Shown: positions 59,439 to 64,000 of the stretch, one piece after another
Numbering within the stretch: position 1 is the first letter of the stretch
How the letters are laid out: each line of letters starts with the position of its first letter
Source of the DNA: Streptomyces bicolor
GTDB lineage: Bacteria; Actinomycetota; Actinomycetes; Streptomycetales; Streptomycetaceae
Direction of reading: 5' to 3'
Assembly: GCF_000719285.1 (NCBI RefSeq)
Contig: NZ_JOFS01000018.1
Coordinates: 1-64,000, forward strand
DNA: 64,000 nt
Notes under the pieces: model-generated
Seen by the model: the letters and a program-made list of their open reading frames with translations, nothing else
The model's database searches: none
Told to the model about the DNA's origin: nothing
Position numbers and translations under genes: made by a program

Positions 59439-59633
59439 CTACCAGCGGAACGTTCGCATGCGCATCGCGTGCCGCAGGCGGGCCGTCTTGGCGCGGCGCG
59501 GCTGGACGCGGTCCCGCAGTTCGCGGGCCTCGGCGAGTTCCCGCAGGAACTGGGCCCGGCGCCGGCGGCGCGCGGCGTCGCTCTCCGCCTGCGTGTCCTG
59601 CGTGGGGCCCGCTGGGGACTCAGGTTCAGGCAT
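59439..59633 (-). CDS. Small Arg-rich protein
   Basis: The 64-residue product starts MPEPESPAGPTQDTQ and continues into a very basic helical segment (AARRRRRAQFLRELAEARELRDRVQPRRAK shortened here), ending MRMRTFRW. There is no membrane span. It is divergent from upp, with which it shares a 138-base region. Possibly nucleic-acid binding, judged only from its charge. Confidence 0.6.
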   Translation of the reverse strand: MPEPESPAGPTQDTQAESDAARRRRRAQFLRELAEARELRDRVQPRRAKTARLRHAMRMRTFRW

Positions 59634-59771
59634 AGGCTCACCACCCCCGGTACGTCCCTCCCACTTTCCCTCCGATGGGCGGTTTGATGCCAGCGCACGA
59701 GGGATGTCTTGGCCCAAGGCTTGCCGCGCGTGAGGACGCTGGGCCCACCGGGCCCGGTTACTGTTGTGGAC

Positions 59772-60407
59772 ATGCGTCTCCACGTCGTCGACCACCCCCT
59801 GGTCGCCCACAAGCTCACCACCCTGCGCGACCAGCGCACCGACTCCGCGACCTTCCGCCGGCTCGCCGACGAACTGGTCACCCTGCTCGCCTACGAGGCC
59901 ACGCGGGACGTGCGCACCGAGGCGGTCGACATCACGACCCCGGTCACCGGCACCACCGGCGTCAAGCTCTCCCACCCGCGCCCCCTGGTCGTGCCGATCC
60001 TGCGGGCCGGGCTCGGCATGCTGGACGGCATGGTCCGGCTGCTGCCGACCGCCGAGGTGGGCTTCCTCGGCATGATCCGCAACGAGGAGACGCTCGAGGC
60101 CTCCACGTACGCCACGCGCATGCCGGAGGACCTCTCCGGGCGCCAGGTGTACGTCCTGGACCCGATGCTCGCGACGGGCGGCACGCTGGTGGCGGCGATC
60201 CAGGAGCTGATCAAGCGGGGCGCCGACGATGTCACGGCCGTGGTGCTGCTCGCCGCGCCCGAGGGCGTCGAGCTGATGGAGCGGGAACTGGCGGGGACGC
60301 CGGTGACGGTGGTGACGGCCGCGGTGGACGACCACCTGAATGAGCACGGGTACATCGTTCCCGGGCTGGGGGACGCGGGGGATCGTCTTTACGGTGCGGC
60401 CGAGTAG
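59772..60407 (+). CDS. upp: Uracil phosphoribosyltransferase
   Basis: The 211-residue enzyme makes UMP from uracil and PRPP in pyrimidine salvage. Motifs are [16 protein letters not shown] at the N-terminus, [13 protein letters not shown], the PRPP loop [14 protein letters not shown], and the uracil-binding C-terminus [20 protein letters not shown] 59772 is the family start; the upstream in-frame extension is unrelated. Single gene. Confidence 0.95.
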   Translation: MRLHVVDHPLVAHKLTTLRDQRTDSATFRRLADELVTLLAYEATRDVRTEAVDITTPVTGTTGVKLSHPRPLVVPILRAGLGMLDGMVRLLPTAEVGFLGMIRNEETLEASTYATRMPEDLSGRQVYVLDPMLATGGTLVAAIQELIKRGADDVTAVVLLAAPEGVELMERELAGTPVTVVTAAVDDHLNEHGYIVPGLGDAGDRLYGAAE

Positions 60408-60530
60408 GGCGGGTCTGAACGCCGTTTCGGTGTAGGGGTGCGGTTGTGTGGCGGCCGCGGATCCGTTGTGGCCGGGTCGCGCCCGCGCGGCGGAGCCGCA
60501 TATCGACTCAGCCCCCCTGTAGGGCGTTGC

Positions 60531-61172
60531 TCAGCAGCTCTGCTGTGAAGCGGACGGCGTCGGCTCGGGGCTGGCCAGCGCCGCCAGCGCCTTGTCGGCG
60601 TCCGTCTTCTTCGTCAGCGCCTTGAAGGCGTCGCCGATGATCAGGTCGACGGTCTTGCCCTTGCGGGCGGCGTCGGTGCGCCGTTCGGCGGACGTGAGCT
60701 GGGTGGCCAGGACGGGCAGCGAGGTGCTCTCCGACGATGCCGGGCCGAGCAGCAGCCCCGCGCCCTTGACCTTCTTGTCGAACTCCTTGGACGCGTTGCC
60801 CACGTCGCCGATCTTGAAACCGCGCTTCTTCAGCTCGTCCGCCGTCTGCTTGGCGAGCCCGCTGCGGGTGGTGGCGTTGAAGACGTTGACGGTGATCCCG
60901 CCCGGCTCGGGCAGGGGCGCCGTCGCGTCGGCCGAGGGCGTCACCGTGGTGTCGCAGTCGGCCTTCGGACCGGCTGCTGAAGCCTTTCTGCCGTTGCCGG
61001 TGAAGACATCGATGAGCTGCAGCGTCCCCCAGCCGAGCATGCCGAGTACGGCGACCGAGGCGACGGCGAGGACCACGAGCCTGCCGCGCCGCCGGGGACG
61101 GCGCATCCGCGGGTACTTGTTCCCCCTGATCCGGTACTGGCCGCCCATGCCCGGGGGAGTCAGCATGCTCAT
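60531..61172 (-). CDS. LytR C-terminal-domain membrane protein
   Basis: The 213-residue protein has a basic cytoplasmic tail (RMRRPRRRGRL), one membrane span (VVLAVASVAVLGMLGWGTLQ) and an external LytR_C domain (about 90-165: ITVNVFNATTRSGLAKQTAD, ELKKRGFKIGDVGNAS). A Thr/Pro/Ser-rich end follows. This domain occurs beside LCP wall-ligase domains, but the catalytic LCP part is absent. A role in the cell wall is inferred. It converges on upp. Confidence 0.85.
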   Translation of the reverse strand: MSMLTPPGMGGQYRIRGNKYPRMRRPRRRGRLVVLAVASVAVLGMLGWGTLQLIDVFTGNGRKASAAGPKADCDTTVTPSADATAPLPEPGGITVNVFNATTRSGLAKQTADELKKRGFKIGDVGNASKEFDKKVKGAGLLLGPASSESTSLPVLATQLTSAERRTDAARKGKTVDLIIGDAFKALTKKTDADKALAALASPEPTPSASQQSC

Positions 61173-61328
61173 GGGCGCAGCGTAGTGCGCCCGGGCGGCG
61201 ATGCCTACCGGATGATCATTCGATACGGCTCAGTCCAACCCGAAAGGGGCAACAAGTCGACGCGCGGGGGCGTCGACCCGGCGTCGACCCGGTGCTATCC
61301 GGGCGTCGTCCGGGATCGAGCCGGTTCG

Positions 61329-61625
61329 TCAGTCCAGTTCCAGGACTCTCGCGTGCAGCACCTGACGCTGCTGGAGCGCCGCGCGTACGGCGCGGTGCAG
61401 GCCGTCCTCCAGATACAGGTCGCCCTGCCACTTCACGACGTGCGCGAAGAGGTCGCCGTAGAACGTCGAGTCCTCGGCGAGCAGGGTTTCCAGATCGAGC
61501 TGGCCCTTGGTCGTCACGAGCTGATCGAGGCGGACCGGGCGCGGCGCGACGTCCGCCCACTGCCGGGTGCTTTCCCGGCCGTGGTCGGGGTACGGCCGGC
61601 CGTTTCCGATGCGCTTGAAGATCAC
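61329..61625 (-). CDS. Conserved actinobacterial protein (VapB-like annotation in relatives)
   Basis: The 98-residue protein starts MIFKRIGNGRPYPDHGRES and contains VRLDQLVTTKGQLDLETLL, FYGDLFAHVVKWQGDLY and EDGLHRAVRAALQQR. I recall close relatives labelled as VapB-family antitoxins, but I see no PIN-domain toxin next to it and the fold is not an obvious AbrB or ribbon-helix-helix. The EDGLHRAVRA motif recalls ParB-like nuclease folds. Function uncertain. Confidence 0.6.
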   Translation of the reverse strand: MIFKRIGNGRPYPDHGRESTRQWADVAPRPVRLDQLVTTKGQLDLETLLAEDSTFYGDLFAHVVKWQGDLYLEDGLHRAVRAALQQRQVLHARVLELD

Positions 61626-61920
61626 ACGGAAAGCCTACCGGTCAAGACGTTCCGGGCGCAGCCATGGCGACGGAGTGCGACGCTGGAAAAGCCGGGGCAA
61701 AGCCGGACGAAGCGGCGAGGTGTGAGGGAACCGTGGCCGGATCGGAAGCCGGAACGGGCCTGAACGGAAGCCGGGTGGCGGCCGGCGGCCGAATGGATCG
61801 CGCGTGGGGCTGGATGGCGGATCGCTGGTCCGAGAGGTGGTCCGAGCGGTCGTCGGAGTGGCGGTTGGTCGGCGGTTGGTGGTCGGCCGACCGGGTGGTG
61901 GGCTCGGTTGGTGGTTGGCG

Positions 61921-62028
61921 GTCCGGGTGGTGGTCGGTGAGTGGTCGGCCGTCCGGGTGGTGGTCGGTGAGTGGTCGGCCGTCCGGGTGGTGGTCGGTTG
62001 GTCTTTGGCCATCCGGGTGGTGGTCGCA
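61921..62028 (+). repeat. 30-bp minisatellite
   Basis: Two identical 30-bp units (61921-61950 and 61951-61980) are followed by a diverged third (61981-62010) and a partial fourth. Looser copies of the GTGGTCGG core extend left to about 61860. The 516-base region 61626-62141 around it has no convincing gene; open frames across it are Trp-rich or Pro/His-rich repeat translations. Confidence 0.85.
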
Positions 62029-62141
62029 GCGGCGGCCGGTCGGTGGTGAGGTCGGTTTCGGTGACGCGTGGCAGGTTCGGCGGGCGGTAGCAGGGCGGAC
62101 ATACGGAGACACTTCGGAGCGGACACGGGCGGAGGCCTGAC

Positions 62142-63773
62142 ATGAGTGATCGAGAGCGTGCGCCCAAGGCCGGTTCCGGGACCGTGCCGCCGGCCGTCGC
62201 CCCGGAGGTGCGCGGCGGCGCTCCCGCCCTGCCGCAAGAGGCGCTGGAGATCGCCGCCGGGTACGCCTTCTCCGGTCCCGCCCTCGACCTCGGAGCCCTG
62301 CTCTGGGACGGGCGTTGCCTGCCCGACGCGCAGGTGCGTGTCCCGCTGAGCGTGCTGAACCGGCACGGACTGGTCGCGGGCGCCACCGGCACCGGCAAGA
62401 CCAAGACGCTCCAGCTGATCGCCGAGCAGCTGTCGGCGCAGGGCGTGCCCGTGTTCCTGGCGGACATCAAGGGCGACCTCTCCGGGATCTCGGCGCCGGG
62501 GCAGCCCAACGACAAGGTGCGGTCCCGTACCGCCGAGGTCCACCAGCAGTGGGCCGGGACCGGCTTCCCCGCCGAGTTCCACGCGCTCGGCGGCATCGGT
62601 CACGGCATCCCCGTACGCGCGACGATCACCAGCTTCGGCCCCGTGCTGCTGTCGAAGGTCCTCCAGCTCAACCAGACCCAGGAGCAGTCCCTCGGCCTGA
62701 TCTTCCACTACGCCGACACGAAGGGCCTGGAGTTGGTCGACCTCAAGGACCTCAGGGCCGTCGTCGCCTTCCTCACCTCCGACGAGGGCAAGGCGGAACT
62801 GAAGAACATCGGCGGGCTGTCCACCGCCACGGCCGGGGTGATCCTGCGGTCCCTCACCGCGTTCGAGGCGCAGGGCATGGCGGACTTCTTCGGGGAGCCG
62901 GAGTTCGACACAGCCGAGTTCCTGCGGACGGCGCCGGACGGGCGGGGCGTGGTGTCCGTACTCGAACTGGCCGCCGTACAGGACCGGCCGCGGCTGTTCT
63001 CGACCTTCCTGATGTGGCTGCTCGCCGACCTCTTCCACGATCTGCCCGAGGTCGGGGACGCCGACAAGCCGAAGCTGGTCTTCTTCTTCGACGAGGCGCA
63101 TCTGCTGTTCGACGACGCGTCCAAGGCGTTCCTGGACGCGATCAGCCAGACCGTGCGCCTCATTCGCTCGAAAGGGGTCGGCGTCTTCTTCGTGACGCAG
63201 ACCCCGAGGGACGTACCCGCAGAGGTGCTGGGCCAGCTCGGCAACCGCGTCCAGCACGCCCTGCGCGCGTTCACCCCGGACGATCAGAAGGCGCTCAGGG
63301 CGACGGTGAGGACCTTCCCCAACTCGGCGTACGACCTTGAGGAACTCCTCACCGGCCTCGGCACCGGCGAGGCGGTGGTGACCGTGCTGAGCGAGAAGGG
63401 CGCGCCGACGCCGGTCGCCGCGACCCGGTTGCGGGCGCCGGAGTCGCTGATGGGGCCGATCGAAGCGGGTGCGCTGGAGCGGGCGGTGACGTCGTCCGGG
63501 CTGTACGGGCGGTATGCACAGGCTGTGGACAGGGAGTCGGCGTACGAGCGGCTGCGGGGGTCGGGTGGGGCGAAGGGGCCCGACGAGATGCGCGAGGCTG
63601 CGACCGCCGGGGAGCGCAGGGCTGGGGAGAGGGCCGAGCAGAAGGAGCAGACCTCGGTCGTCGAGCAGGTCGTCGGGAGCGGCATGTTCAAGTCCCTGGC
63701 TCGGTCGATCGGCACGCAGATCGGGCGCGAGATCACCCGGTCGATCTTCGGGACGGCGCGGCGGAGGCGGTAG
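62142..63773 (+). CDS. HerA-like ATPase (DUF853 family)
   Basis: The 543-residue protein has a Walker A motif (GATGTGKTKT, about 80-89), FLADIKGDLSGIS and Walker B with the catalytic Glu (KLVFFFDEAHLLFDD, about 310). A sensor-like FFVTQTPRDVPAEVLGQLGN follows. It belongs to the helicase HerA-like C-terminal-domain (DUF853) family of DNA-pumping type ATPases. The C-terminal helix ends in a basic patch. It is the last complete gene in the window and is preceded by a minisatellite. Confidence 0.88.
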   Translation: MSDRERAPKAGSGTVPPAVAPEVRGGAPALPQEALEIAAGYAFSGPALDLGALLWDGRCLPDAQVRVPLSVLNRHGLVAGATGTGKTKTLQLIAEQLSAQGVPVFLADIKGDLSGISAPGQPNDKVRSRTAEVHQQWAGTGFPAEFHALGGIGHGIPVRATITSFGPVLLSKVLQLNQTQEQSLGLIFHYADTKGLELVDLKDLRAVVAFLTSDEGKAELKNIGGLSTATAGVILRSLTAFEAQGMADFFGEPEFDTAEFLRTAPDGRGVVSVLELAAVQDRPRLFSTFLMWLLADLFHDLPEVGDADKPKLVFFFDEAHLLFDDASKAFLDAISQTVRLIRSKGVGVFFVTQTPRDVPAEVLGQLGNRVQHALRAFTPDDQKALRATVRTFPNSAYDLEELLTGLGTGEAVVTVLSEKGAPTPVAATRLRAPESLMGPIEAGALERAVTSSGLYGRYAQAVDRESAYERLRGSGGAKGPDEMREAATAGERRAGERAEQKEQTSVVEQVVGSGMFKSLARSIGTQIGREITRSIFGTARRRR

Positions 63774-63840
63774 GGCTTGGGGGTGGTGTTCGTTTGGGTG
63801 GGCGGTCTTGGGGGCGGTGCCCTGGCGGCCGGGCTTCGGT

Positions 63841-63889
63841 GGCGCGGCGGAGGGGCGGCTCCGGGGGGAGTCCGGTCCTCCGCCGCGCC
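63841..63889. terminator. Bidirectional terminator between converging genes
   Basis: Perfect 13-bp arms (63841-63853 and 63877-63889) around a 23-base loop that can form further pairs, between the HerA-like gene and the minus-strand gene entering from the right. Confidence 0.75.
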
Positions 63890-63893
63890 TGTG

Positions 63894-64000
63894 TCAGCCG
63901 CGTTCCCGGGTCTTCGGGGGCTGCTGAGGCTTCTGCTGCTTCGCTTGCGGTTTCGGGGTGTTGCGTACGGCTTCGGCGCGCAGCAGGGCGCGCAGGACCG
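63894..64000 (-). CDS. C-terminal end of a gene running off the window
   Basis: The last 34 codons of a minus-strand gene are visible, with G/C-ending codons throughout. They encode VLRALLRAEAVRNTPKP, then a Lys/Gln/Pro-rich tail and TGA at 63894-63896. Too short to assign. Confidence 0.55.
   Translation of the reverse strand, partial: VLRALLRAEAVRNTPKPQAKQQKPQQPPKTRERG

Noticed and set aside
61664..62140. A Trp-rich 158-residue protein on the plus strand, or Pro/His-rich frames on the minus strand
   Set aside because: These are translations of the 30-bp repeat in different frames; codon bias is inconsistent and there is no ribosome binding site.

Overview
The window is high-GC DNA with strong third-position GC in its genes, frequent GTG starts, a TTA codon in a morphology-type regulator gene, and whiJ/bldB-type, SSI-type inhibitor and SigF/SigN-type genes. 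This points to the central chromosome of a Streptomyces species. From memory, the right-hand part (sigN-sigF, tadA, upp) is ordered like the SCO4034-SCO4041 region of S. coelicolor. No database was searched.

Layout. Positions 1-4316 look like the decayed end of an integrated element. The stretch has lower GC and carries a broken GntR regulator, a YdcF-like gene, tiny membrane proteins, tandem repeats and a broken CAP-domain gene. It stops exactly at a duplicated 3' end of a tRNA-Ser gene (4317-4365), the expected attachment scar. From 4.4 to 27.6 kb the content is mostly chromosomal. It includes an amphi-Trp protein, a DinB protein and a Prim-Pol protein with a near-perfect SOS box. It also holds a two-gene acyl-CoA hydratase/aldolase operon related to steroid side-chain degradation, an ECF-type sigma factor and an acyl-CoA ligase. 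A 1488-residue PAS/kinase-like/receiver protein that has lost its phospho-accepting histidine follows. Then come an SSI-type protease inhibitor, tRNA-Ser(GCT), tRNA-Arg(ACG) and a 998-residue SpoIIE phosphatase. A flavin-monooxygenase gene remnant, GtrA, an NmrA-like/HxlR divergent pair, MarR and DUF2797 genes close this part.

From 27.7 to 36.5 kb is a polymorphic-toxin island. It holds an SseB-like protein, two ESX/WXG-type proteins, an Rhs protein with a C-terminal papain-like toxin tip, and its probable immunity gene. After these lie fossils of an older Rhs core and a frameshifted immunity-like gene, then DUF1266 and a 5'-truncated SUKH gene. From 36.6 to 39 kb is a whiJ-like regulator/DUF397 pair opposite an RsbW-like ATPase with a TTA codon, and a RelE-type toxin with an unrecognised partner.

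From 39.2 to 45.2 kb is a tightly coupled operon: response regulator, histidine kinase, a GT2-GtrA fusion and a GT39 glycosyltransferase. It suggests envelope stress sensing coupled to polyprenol-linked glycosylation. Next are an MFS exporter behind a TetR-type operator with its TetR, a PPOX oxidoreductase, and an overlapping methyltransferase-HNH nuclease pair. A MarR-MFS-YceI operon follows, in which both the exporter and the YceI protein carry carboxypeptidase-regulatory-like domains. The right end has a small membrane protein, a lipoprotein, SigN and SigF, a Dabb operon, tRNA-Ser(CGA), tadA with its associated gene, upp, a LytR_C protein, a minisatellite and a HerA-like ATPase.

The most unusual signals are the Rhs toxin island with its fossil modules, the kinase-dead sensor protein, the SOS-controlled Prim-Pol gene, the ChsH2-ChsH1 fusion, the MFS-CarboxypepD_reg fusion and the methyltransferase-HNH pair.
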